64,000 nt of DNA from JBAZJN01 sp041651295 (GTDB lineage: Bacteria > Patescibacteriota > UBA1384 > XYA2-FULL-43-10 > CAINNR01), in assembly GCA_041651295.1 (NCBI GenBank), contig JBAZJN010000002.1, forward strand, positions 1-64,000, read 5' to 3'. The notes beneath the pieces were generated by a model that did not search any database, had not been told where the DNA came from, and saw only the letters and a program-made list of their open reading frames with translations. Shown in pieces: positions 8,040 through 14,535 of this stretch (its first letter is position 1; each line of letters opens with the position of its first letter). The position numbers were made by a program, and so were the translations under genes.

Positions 8040-10919
8040 ATGAAACAACCCACAGAACAAAAATCAGTACAGAATAGGATTATAAAATATGCTCAAGAAA
8101 TTGGGTGGCGTTGTGTAGCACGAGAAGAAAGTGATGCGAGACGTGGTGAAGGTGAAAACTATAAAAGTGAGCCGTATTATCGCGACCTTTTAGACTTTAA
8201 ATTGCACGAACTGAATGTTTGGTTACCAGAGAATTACAAACTACCGATATTTTCATCCAATATCAATGGTAATCGAGAGATACTTCTTTTCTTACGTGGT
8301 CAGTCAACTGCTTATGATGAAAAAGAAAAGCGCGAGAGGAATGTAGTTATTATTGATTTTGAAAATCTAGACAAGAATGTTTTTGAAGTTACTGATGAAT
8401 TTTCATTTTCAAATGGCAGATATTCAAATCGACAAGATATTGTTTTCCTTATAAACGGAATCCCTGTTTTAGAAATTGAATGTAAAAACTTAACCAAGCT
8501 AGAAGGAATCGACAAAGCTCTTAGCCAAATCCGAAGATATCACATTGAAACACCCGAAATAATGGCGGTCGAGCAATTGTATCTTGCCAGCGAGGGCATA
8601 CGGCTTGAATACGGCGCAACTTGGAATACTATCAGACGCAATATTTTTACATGGAAGGGCGATAAAGTCGGCGAGCTGGAAAATAAGATTAAAACATTTT
8701 TTAATATTTCTCATGTTTTAAATCTGATTGAAAAATACATCATGTTTATTGAGAAAGACGAGGAGCTGAGCAAGCTGGTACTGCGAGAGCACCAAGCGCT
8801 AGCAGTTGAAGCTGTGCTCGAGCGAGCTTTGGATGAGAATGCAACCAGAGGTTTGGTCTGGCACACTCAAGGTTCGGGCAAAACTTTTACGATGATAAAA
8901 ACTGCCGAGCTATTATTCAAATCAAGCAAAGCAGAAAAGCCTACGGTTATTATGATGCTCGATAGAAATGAACTTGAAGATCAAATGGAAAAGAATTTGA
9001 AGTTTGCAGGGCTTGAGAATGTTGAGAGAGCTGATCATATTGCCGATTTAGTGAGAATCTTGAAATCTGATTATCGAGGAATTGTGGTTTGTATGATTCA
9101 CAAATTCCGAGGTTTGCCGGCTGATCTAAATTTAAGAAAAAATATTTTTGTACTAATCGATGAAGCACACCGCACAACCGGCGGAGATTTAGGAACTTTT
9201 GTAATGGCGGGATTGCCAAATGCCACCTTCATCGGCTATACCGGCACACCAATTGATAAAACACAGTATGGTAAGGGTACATTCAAAACATTTGGTGTTG
9301 ATGATACGAAGGGATATTTGCATAAGTATAGTATTTCGGAATCAATTGAAGACGGCACCACCCTACCGCTTTATTACCAGCTCGCACCAAATGAAATGCT
9401 GGTACCAAAAGAAACGCTTGAACGAGAATTCTTTAGTTTAGCACAGGAGCATGGGGTTTCTGACATCGAACAGCTTAATGCTATTTTAGAGCGAGCCGTT
9501 AATACCAGAAACTTTTTGAAGGGCAAAGGTAGAATTGGGAAAGTTGCCGAGTTTGTGGCCAAACATTTTAAAGAACATGTTGAACCAATGAATTACAAAG
9601 CATTTTTAGTAGCCGTTGATAGAGAAGCCTGCGCGCTTTACAAAAAAGAACTTGATAAGTATTTGCCGAGCGAATGGAGCGAGGTCGTATATACCGGAAA
9701 CAATGAAGACAGCGAGGCGCTCAAAGCGTATCACCATGATGAAAAAAAGGAAAAGGAAATTCGCAAAGAGTTCACCAGATTCGGGACTACGCCAAAAATA
9801 CTTATCGTGACCGAGAAACTTTTGACTGGCTACGATGCGCCGATTCTTTACTGCATGTATTTGGACAAACCGCTCAAAGATCACACGCTTTTGCAGACAA
9901 TTGCTCGTGTGAACAGGCCATATGAGAATGAAGAAATGAAAATGGTTAAACCGCATGGTTTTGTGCTGGATTTCGTAGGCATATTCGACAAGTTGGAAAG
10001 TGCATTAAGTTTTGACAGCGATGAAGTTAACGCGATAGTTAAAGATCTTTCTTTGCTCAAAGAAAGGTTTGTCAAAAAACTCCAAGACGAAGCAAAACAA
10101 TATTTCGAGATGTTAAATGGCCCATTTGATGACAGATTGGCCGGGATTTTGGTTGAGAATTTTAGAGACGAAGAAGAAAGAAAAGCCTTCTTCAAATTAT
10201 TCAATGAAATTGAAATGCTGTACGAGATTATTTCTCCCGATGCATTTTTGAGACCATATATCGATGAATACATGACTTTATCGAATATGTATCATGTGGT
10301 TAGAAATGCATATAGCAAAGATCTGAAAATTGATCACGAGTTTCAGAAAAAGACGACGGAGCTAGTCAGACAACAAATTCAGAGTACTCCGATTTCGATT
10401 GGTAAAGACCTTTATAAAATTAACAAAGACGGAATAGAAACGATCAAAAACAAGAATCAGCCCGATGAGGTTAAGGTTATAAATCTGCTTAAGAGTATCC
10501 AAAAGTTGGCAGAAGAGCGATCTGGTGATCCTGTGTTGATTTCAGTTAGAGATCGAGCAGAAAAAATAAAAGATTTATTTGACAGTAAGCAGTTGACTAC
10601 CCAGGACGCATTACAACAACTGCTGGAACTTTCCGAGCAAGAAGTCGCAAGAGAAGAGGAACAAGAAAAACAAGGGATATCTAGTATCGCCTGGTTCATT
10701 AGAGATGTTTTGACTGACGCTGGTGTCGCAGATATTGAAGCAGTCAAAGAGATTGAGGAAATCGTAAAAAACAATCCGGAATTTGCCAAGAGCGAGAAAT
10801 TGACCAGGGATTTGAGAAATGACATTTATGACAAACTGGACGATCTAAATATTCCAATTGGCCAGCAGTCAAAAATTGTTGATAACATCATTTTGACCTT
10901 AGTTCAGGTGAAGATATGA
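8040..10919 (+). CDS. hsdR: Type I restriction-modification system, restriction/translocase subunit HsdR
   Basis: HsdR pumps DNA past the bound complex using ATP and cuts at a distance. This 959-residue protein carries the PD-(D/E)xK nuclease near residues 130-150 (ending in LEIECKN). Its superfamily 2 motor has motif I in HTQGSGKTFTM, motif II in LIDEAHRTT, motif III in YTGTP and motif VI in QTIARVNRPY. The C-terminal ~250 residues are helical and contact the methylase core. I chose ATG 8040 because it follows a GAGG site by about six bases and because the chimera at 6252 carries the same start. It overlaps the next gene by four bases. Length is normal. Confidence 0.96.
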   Translation: MKQPTEQKSVQNRIIKYAQEIGWRCVAREESDARRGEGENYKSEPYYRDLLDFKLHELNVWLPENYKLPIFSSNINGNREILLFLRGQSTAYDEKEKRERNVVIIDFENLDKNVFEVTDEFSFSNGRYSNRQDIVFLINGIPVLEIECKNLTKLEGIDKALSQIRRYHIETPEIMAVEQLYLASEGIRLEYGATWNTIRRNIFTWKGDKVGELENKIKTFFNISHVLNLIEKYIMFIEKDEELSKLVLREHQALAVEAVLERALDENATRGLVWHTQGSGKTFTMIKTAELLFKSSKAEKPTVIMMLDRNELEDQMEKNLKFAGLENVERADHIADLVRILKSDYRGIVVCMIHKFRGLPADLNLRKNIFVLIDEAHRTTGGDLGTFVMAGLPNATFIGYTGTPIDKTQYGKGTFKTFGVDDTKGYLHKYSISESIEDGTTLPLYYQLAPNEMLVPKETLEREFFSLAQEHGVSDIEQLNAILERAVNTRNFLKGKGRIGKVAEFVAKHFKEHVEPMNYKAFLVAVDREACALYKKELDKYLPSEWSEVVYTGNNEDSEALKAYHHDEKKEKEIRKEFTRFGTTPKILIVTEKLLTGYDAPILYCMYLDKPLKDHTLLQTIARVNRPYENEEMKMVKPHGFVLDFVGIFDKLESALSFDSDEVNAIVKDLSLLKERFVKKLQDEAKQYFEMLNGPFDDRLAGILVENFRDEEERKAFFKLFNEIEMLYEIISPDAFLRPYIDEYMTLSNMYHVVRNAYSKDLKIDHEFQKKTTELVRQQIQSTPISIGKDLYKINKDGIETIKNKNQPDEVKVINLLKSIQKLAEERSGDPVLISVRDRAEKIKDLFDSKQLTTQDALQQLLELSEQEVAREEEQEKQGISSIAWFIRDVLTDAGVADIEAVKEIEEIVKNNPEFAKSEKLTRDLRNDIYDKLDDLNIPIGQQSKIVDNIILTLVQVKI

Positions 10920-11233
10920 AAAAAATGGTTCAAACATGGGAATCAAAAAAAGAATTTAAGGAAGAAGTCCATATTTTTGCCGATAAGATTAAAGTGAAAA
11001 TTAAGCAGATCAGTTTGCGACCTATGTCTCGCAAGTGGGCAAGTTGTTCGACCAATGGATTCTTTTGTTTTAATGTTGAGCTTTTGGGAATGGAGCGGTC
11101 ACTGGGCGAATACGTGATTTTGCACGAACTATTGCATTATCATGTGCCAAATCACAGCAAACTATGGAAAAGTTTAATGGAAGCACAAATGCCAGACCAT
11201 GAGAAAAGAAAAAGTAAATTATTACAGATATAA
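10916..11233 (+). CDS. YgjP-like (DUF45) zinc metallopeptidase
   Basis: This 105-residue protein contains the zincin motif HELLH (HExxH) in VILHELLHYHVPNHSKLW, with the third ligand histidine in the NHS segment as in YgjP/DUF45 proteins. The segment SRKWASCSTNG before it corresponds to the family's R-x-GSCS-like turn. YgjP-like proteins often sit downstream of hsdR in type I operons. Their substrate is unknown, and they may process HsdR or act as a quality-control peptidase. It is shorter than the usual ~170-240 residues because most of the N-terminal part is missing. The ATGA overlap with hsdR indicates coupling. Confidence 0.85.
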   Translation: MKKMVQTWESKKEFKEEVHIFADKIKVKIKQISLRPMSRKWASCSTNGFFCFNVELLGMERSLGEYVILHELLHYHVPNHSKLWKSLMEAQMPDHEKRKSKLLQI

Positions 11234-11235
11234 AC

Positions 11236-11505
11236 ATGAACAAACAAGAAATCGCTGAAAAGCGAAAAGAAATAAAAGAGAAATTTGAGGAACTGTTAGC
11301 CGAGCACGACAGCCCTTTTACATTCGATCACATTACAGACATAATTTTTCACGAAGAAGAAACTGACGACATGATGAAGATAGTCCGGATTTTTGATCGA
11401 GGTGAACCGATGGAACTGGAAAATGTTTTGGAATTGGCAACTGATGCCTGGAACTATTTTCCCCACAAAATGCTAAAAGGGAAAGCTCCTGCAGAAATGG
11501 TTTAA
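11236..11505 (+). CDS. Small conserved protein at the end of the R-M operon
   Basis: This 89-residue acidic protein starts two bases after the metallopeptidase gene. Its first 35 residues are helical and charged; the C-terminus reads DAWNYFPHKMLKGKAPAEM, a strongly patterned motif I have seen at the ends of otherwise diverse small proteins but cannot tie to a named function. The only histidines are scattered and no catalytic motif is visible. A terminator follows at 11542, so this is the last gene of the operon that begins at 559. Confidence 0.65.
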   Translation: MNKQEIAEKRKEIKEKFEELLAEHDSPFTFDHITDIIFHEEETDDMMKIVRIFDRGEPMELENVLELATDAWNYFPHKMLKGKAPAEMV

Positions 11506-11541
11506 CAAAGTCCAATAGTATTTGTAATTTGCTTGAGTATT

Positions 11542-11569
11542 AAAAAGCCGCAAAGTTGTGGACTTTTTT
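11542..11569 (+). terminator. Terminator of the type I R-M operon
   Basis: AAAAAGCCGC pairs with GTGGACTTTTTT across an AAAGTT loop, leaving one bulged A. The stem ends in a T run. It lies 36 bases after the last gene of the operon. Confidence 0.65.
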
Positions 11570-11593
11570 AGTTTGTCTAAAGAAATGATATCT

Positions 11594-11721
11594 CCTCCTG
11601 CCAGTTCTCCCATCTTATAGAACAAATAGTCTGTTCGCCTCAAGGTCGTTCAGATCGTTGTGTGCTCCACCTTGACCCGAATCAGCCTATTTGTTCTTGG
11701 CCTCCACTCGATGGCAGGAGG
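11594..11721 (+). ncRNA. Candidate structured RNA or leader with long nested stems
   Basis: Four nested paired segments form one long hairpin: 11594-11603 with 11712-11721 (10 bp, perfect), 11619-11629 with 11687-11697 (11 bp, perfect), 11634-11637 with 11678-11681, and 11640-11646 with 11669-11675 (7 bp). No reading frame explains the region. It lies between the R-M operon terminator and the DUF3768 gene, ending 41 bases before that start codon. It could be a regulatory leader, a separate small RNA or an inverted-repeat recombination site. The pairing is plain in the sequence; the role is unknown. Confidence 0.55.
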
Positions 11722-11762
11722 TCGACCTGCTCGGTATTTAATTAAATATATGGAGGTTTGTT

Positions 11763-12077
11763 ATGACTTGTGTACAAGTATTAGAAGTTGCATCAGTAAA
11801 TGATAAGTTTAGAAGGACAGGGTTCGGCGTTATTATAACGCAAGGAGTTAGGAATTTACCGGATTTAGACGGGCTTATGGCTGCGGTACGCGACTATAAG
11901 AAGTTTAATGAAGATAATGACCCGTATGGCGAAAGGGACTTTGGCAGCCTGGTTTGGTTTGGCGAAAAAGTCTTCTGGAAGATAGACTACTATAATCAGG
12001 CCTTGCATGCCTGGGAAGACCCGACATCGCCAACATGCCAGCGTGTGCTAACAATTATGTGTGCCGATGAGTACTAG
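11763..12077 (+). CDS. DUF3768 family protein
   Basis: This 104-residue protein matches the DUF3768 pattern: ND-x-FR-x-TG near the start, FNEDNDPYGERDFG in the middle, VFWKIDYYNQAL, and the ending RVLTIMCADEY. The family is common on proteobacterial plasmids and phages and has no known function. It has a strong TATGGAGG ribosome site eight bases before ATG 11763 and its own terminator at 12085. The base composition is richer in G and C than the R-M operon, suggesting separate acquisition. Confidence 0.82.
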   Translation: MTCVQVLEVASVNDKFRRTGFGVIITQGVRNLPDLDGLMAAVRDYKKFNEDNDPYGERDFGSLVWFGEKVFWKIDYYNQALHAWEDPTSPTCQRVLTIMCADEY

Positions 12078-12084
12078 CAAATTA

Positions 12085-12117
12085 GGCTCGGGAGTTTTGG
12101 ACTCTCGGGCCTTTTTT
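12085..12117 (+). terminator. Terminator of the DUF3768 gene
   Basis: GGCTCGGGAGT pairs with ACTCTCGGGCC (two G-T wobbles) over a TTTGG loop, followed by TTTTTT. It begins eight bases after the stop codon. Confidence 0.88.
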
Positions 12118-12176
12118 GTGGTTAGATCCTCATACTTTGTAATACTATTACAGATATAATATGTGGTCCAAGATTA

Positions 12177-12205
12177 TTGACTATTTGAGTATTTTGGAAT
12201 AAAGT
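12177..12205 (+). promoter_or_regulatory. Candidate promoter for the gene at 12242
   Basis: TTGACT at 12177-12182 and TAAAGT at 12200-12205 are separated by 17 bases. A TATAAT also occurs at 12155-12160, but with a poor -35, so either could be used. Confidence 0.5.
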
Positions 12206-12241
12206 GGTTGCGGATAGAACATCGCTGAAAGGAGACGGGGT

Positions 12242-12520
12242 ATGACCTCTGACAAGGTTCTAGGGGTGATTGAGACGTATCGGCTACGCTTTGAAGGTGA
12301 GGGTATTGGGAAGATCGACTATCCCCATGATGATCTTCTCGATCACGCCAAAATCGGGCTCGAACACTGCCATGGCATGCTCGATAAGATGGTCGAGTTC
12401 GTCCATGAAGGACGGACGGAGAAAGCGTTCCGTTGGCTTGGCTTCGTTCAGGGGGTTCTCTGGACAAACCGAGCCTACACGCTCACCGAACTGAAGGATC
12501 ACAACCGACCACAGCTGTGA
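12242..12520 (+). CDS. Small protein of unknown function (monocistronic, GC-rich)
   Basis: This 92-residue protein starts at ATG 12242 after AAGGAG, with its own promoter upstream and terminator at 12539. It appears to be all helical, with three histidine-containing segments (YPHDDLLDHAKIGLEHCHG) that could bind metal. The ending WTNRAYTLTELKDHNRP is typical of small phage or plasmid helper proteins. I do not recognise a named family. The isolated transcription unit and the GC-rich codons resemble the neighbouring DUF3768 and phosphatase genes. Confidence 0.65.
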   Translation: MTSDKVLGVIETYRLRFEGEGIGKIDYPHDDLLDHAKIGLEHCHGMLDKMVEFVHEGRTEKAFRWLGFVQGVLWTNRAYTLTELKDHNRPQL

Positions 12521-12538
12521 TCCGTCTCAGCAAGATTC

Positions 12539-12587
12539 CAGAGCTCCTGCAATGTTGGCCTGCATGGCTGACGCAGGGCTCTTTTTT
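12539..12587 (+). terminator. Long terminator after the gene at 12242
   Basis: AGAGCTCCTGC pairs with GCAGGGCTCT (one bulge), enclosing a ~20-base loop with its own GGCC/TGCATGGC pairing, followed by TTTTTTT. Long stems of this kind also follow the other single genes in the window. Confidence 0.85.
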
Positions 12588-12743
12588 TATATCTTAGTCC
12601 AAATATCGTCCGTTATTCCAAACTCTTTAATCTTATCATTTTCGGTAATTTGAATATTGAGTTCTGGCTCATCGAGCATTTTTAACTTTGTTGGCACCTG
12701 TGATTTTTCAATTTTATGATTTTAGCCAATAGTTAATTGTTTT

Positions 12744-12854
12744 TTAATCTTTGTGTTTTAGGAGTTGTTGAATTTGGGTTCTGTTGAGGAATCGGAATTG
12801 ATAGATAAGATTTAGTATCTCTATTTGTTTGTTGGTAATGTTGGGTAGTGTCAT
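12744..12854 (-). pseudogene. Truncated paralogue of the HTH protein at 12908
   Basis: A 36-residue minus-strand frame reads TNKQIEILNLIYQFRFLNR and then TQIQQLLKHKD before a stop. It closely parallels the TPQQQQILSLLYHFRFLDR and SQIQKFMNHKN segment of the neighbour at 12908-13486. It therefore preserves one HTH unit of the same protein type and has lost the rest, a decayed duplicate. The remaining bases from 12590 to 12743 are AT-rich and show no gene. Confidence 0.65.
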
Positions 12855-12907
12855 TTTTTTGAGTTGTTGTAATTACGTTATTATTTACCGAACCTACCTA
12901 ACCTATA

Positions 12908-13486
12908 TTATGTAAGGGTTAGTGCGACAAATATTTGTGATTTAGCCTTGAAATCGTTGATATATTGTCCCATCGGCTGGGACAATTTAAATGATTTCTC
13001 TAATGCGTTTTTGGGCAGATAATCTTTTGTTAATTTGATTGGATTGGCGTAATGTTTCCACGATTGCTCGATAACGGCTTTAGTGGTTTTCTCATTTAGA
13101 TCATTTAGCCATAGTAGTATTCTTTTGTGATTTTTATGATTCATGAACTTCTGTATTTGGCTTCTGTCTAGGAATCGGAAATGGTAAAGGAGGGATAAGA
13201 TTTGTTGCTGTTGTGGTGTTATTGGTATTGTTTGTAATTTTGTTGTTAAGTTGTTTTGTATATTTTGTTTAATATTTTCTTTATTGCCAATCCCATCCTT
13301 ACTCCCTCTCTGTATAGGATAGGTAACAAGATTATTGGGTTTTTGATCTTGAATTTGGCTGTTTTGTGTCTCAGGTGATTTGTTCGAATGAGACAGTTTT
13401 TCACTCGATTGTCTCAGGTCTAAAACCGGAGCTTTAATCGGATTGGCATAGTTTTTTCTTGCAAATCGAAAAATAATAATCAACAA
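12908..13486 (-). pseudogene. Remnant of a replication-relaxation-like winged-helix protein
   Basis: The open frame encodes up to 192 residues but has only TTG codons as possible starts and no clear ribosome site. Residues 1-85 are low-complexity (Gln, Asn, Ser, Lys). Residues 88-130 carry an HTH unit (ITPQQQQILSLLYHFRFLD, then SQIQKFMNHKNHKRILLWL) like the first winged helix of plasmid replication-relaxation proteins, which normally continue for about 200 more residues. The C-terminus here stops soon afterwards. I infer a truncated plasmid or conjugative-element gene; it could still be expressed as a short protein. Confidence 0.5.
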
Positions 13487-13500
13487 AAGTGGTTAGCAGG

Positions 13501-13529
13501 TTGATTTATTCGGTAAATTTCTGTAATCT
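13501..13529 (+). promoter_or_regulatory. Promoter of the histidine phosphatase gene
   Basis: TTGATT at 13501-13506 and TAATCT at 13524-13529 are separated by 17 bases, 47 bases before the TTG start codon. Confidence 0.55.
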
Positions 13530-13575
13530 TGCACTAGGATTCGATACCAGACATTTCGAGAGAGGAGTGGTTTAG

Positions 13576-14025
13576 TTGGAAAAGTTGATAGTCGCTCGGC
13601 ATGGGAGCTATGGGGGAGACCATCTGAACAGTAGGGGTGTCGAAGAGATCAACCGGCTGAGCCAGGGACTTCAGCAAGTCATCGGGGGGGGCAGCGTCGT
13701 CATACTATCGTCGACAGCTGCACGAGCAGTTGAGAGCGCCAAGATCATGTCCGAGATTTTGGGCGTTCCATTTTCCTCTCACGAGATCCTTTGGTCGGAC
13801 GACCGTCACCGAGAGAATCTGCCTGCAGCTCTCCGACTGGTGCAGTCCAGGGAGAACGAGGCAGACGTTGTTGTCCTTGTCACGCATTTCGAGTATGCCG
13901 AGCAACTCCCCACATTTTTCGGGAAAGAAGTGCTGGGAGAGGAGATCCCCGAACAGGAGATCTCCAAAGGGCAAGCTCGAGTCGTCGACTGTGTGGCAAA
14001 AACTTGCGTCCTATTACGCTGCTAA
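13576..14025 (+). CDS. Histidine phosphatase (phosphoglycerate mutase-like) family protein
   Basis: This 149-residue protein opens with IVARHGSYGGD, the RHG phosphohistidine motif. It continues with SSTAARAVESA (second active-site arginine) and TLV-type VLVTHFEYAEQL, which supplies the second histidine. It is a short member of the branch that includes SixA and small phosphoesterases; the substrate cannot be read from sequence. It starts with TTG at 13576, eight bases after a good GAGGAG site, and there is no nearby ATG. It has its own promoter and terminator and is clearly GC-richer than leuS or the R-M operon, suggesting lateral gain. Confidence 0.85.
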   Translation: MEKLIVARHGSYGGDHLNSRGVEEINRLSQGLQQVIGGGSVVILSSTAARAVESAKIMSEILGVPFSSHEILWSDDRHRENLPAALRLVQSRENEADVVVLVTHFEYAEQLPTFFGKEVLGEEIPEQEISKGQARVVDCVAKTCVLLRC

Positions 14026-14063
14026 TGACGCAAGATCGTCTTTTCTGCAACCGACAAGAGCAC

Positions 14064-14098
14064 AGGGCCCGCGCTTTCATAGTACGGGCTCTTTTTTT
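14064..14098 (+). terminator. Terminator of the histidine phosphatase gene
   Basis: AGGGCCCG (14064-14071) pairs with CGGGCTCT (14085-14092), with one wobble, across a 13-base loop, and runs into TTTTTTT. Confidence 0.87.
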
Positions 14099-14108
14099 CT
14101 AAAAAAGG

Positions 14109-14137
14109 TTGTGATTCCACTCCTATTTTGCTATTAT
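14109..14137 (+). promoter_or_regulatory. Candidate promoter for leuS
   Basis: TTGTGA (14109-14114) and TATTAT (14132-14137) are 17 bases apart. If used, it gives a ~390-base leader before leuS that includes two hairpins and the whole right repeat. It is the only reasonable promoter I see between the phosphatase terminator and leuS outside the repeat. Confidence 0.45.
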
Positions 14138-14170
14138 AACAGTGCAAATGCTCGAGTAATAAAAAAATTT

Positions 14171-14231
14171 GCCGAACGCCTTTTTCTCGCTAATCGTTCG
14201 TAAAAATCGTTCGGCGACGGCACTTTGTGCC
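14171..14231 (+). promoter_or_regulatory. Two hairpins in the leuS leader
   Basis: GCCGAACG (14171-14178) pairs with CGTTCGGC (14208-14215), and a compact GGCAC-TTT-GTGCC hairpin follows at 14219-14231. Neither ends in a T run, so they are not simple terminators. I looked for a T-box signature and found none. Confidence 0.5.
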
Positions 14232-14240
14232 TGATAAGGT

Positions 14241-14529
14241 ATTTTCACCCCCCAACCCCCAAAACCCGAGCCGAGAAGTTGCCTTGGTAAATCAGTCTTG
14301 GAAAGCAGAGGAAAAGAGCGGAATATGTTTCGCTTCGGGAGGAGCAGATCCCAGCCGAAAAACGCCCAATGTATGGTGCAGGCAATTTAGCAGACGGCAA
14401 GCCGTCTCAAAGGGTTTTAGGGGTGTATGGGTAGCAATGGGAAGCAGTTTCGAGTTAATGCCCGAAAAACGCCAATCAGGAATCGCCCCGTTTGAAAATT
14501 GTTCGAGCCTTGGCGAGAACACACCACCA
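14241..14529. repeat. Right copy of the ~289-bp inverted repeat (IR-R)
   Basis: This is the inverted partner of 122-410. It ends six bases before the leuS start codon and overlaps the artificially extended leuS frame, whose first ~100 codons are repeat sequence rather than synthetase. It contains GACGGC/GCCGTC (about 14394-14407) and two CCGAAAAACGCC boxes (about 14357 and 14463) that recur in the other copy. Frame-shifting differences between the copies argue that it is non-coding. Confidence 0.9.
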
Positions 14530-14535
14530 AAAATT

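Noticed and set aside
11594..14240. Integron attC sites between the single-gene units
   Set aside because: The hairpins lack the conserved RYYYAAC/GTTRRRY core pair and no integrase is present.
14144..14535. T-box riboswitch before leuS
   Set aside because: No AGGGTGG-type T-box sequence or specifier-loop structure is visible, and the same sequence occurs at 122-410 away from any synthetase.
14227..14535. N-terminal extension of LeuRS by ~103 residues
   Set aside because: These codons are the inverted repeat; the LeuRS family begins at MTDFDPKKIESKW.
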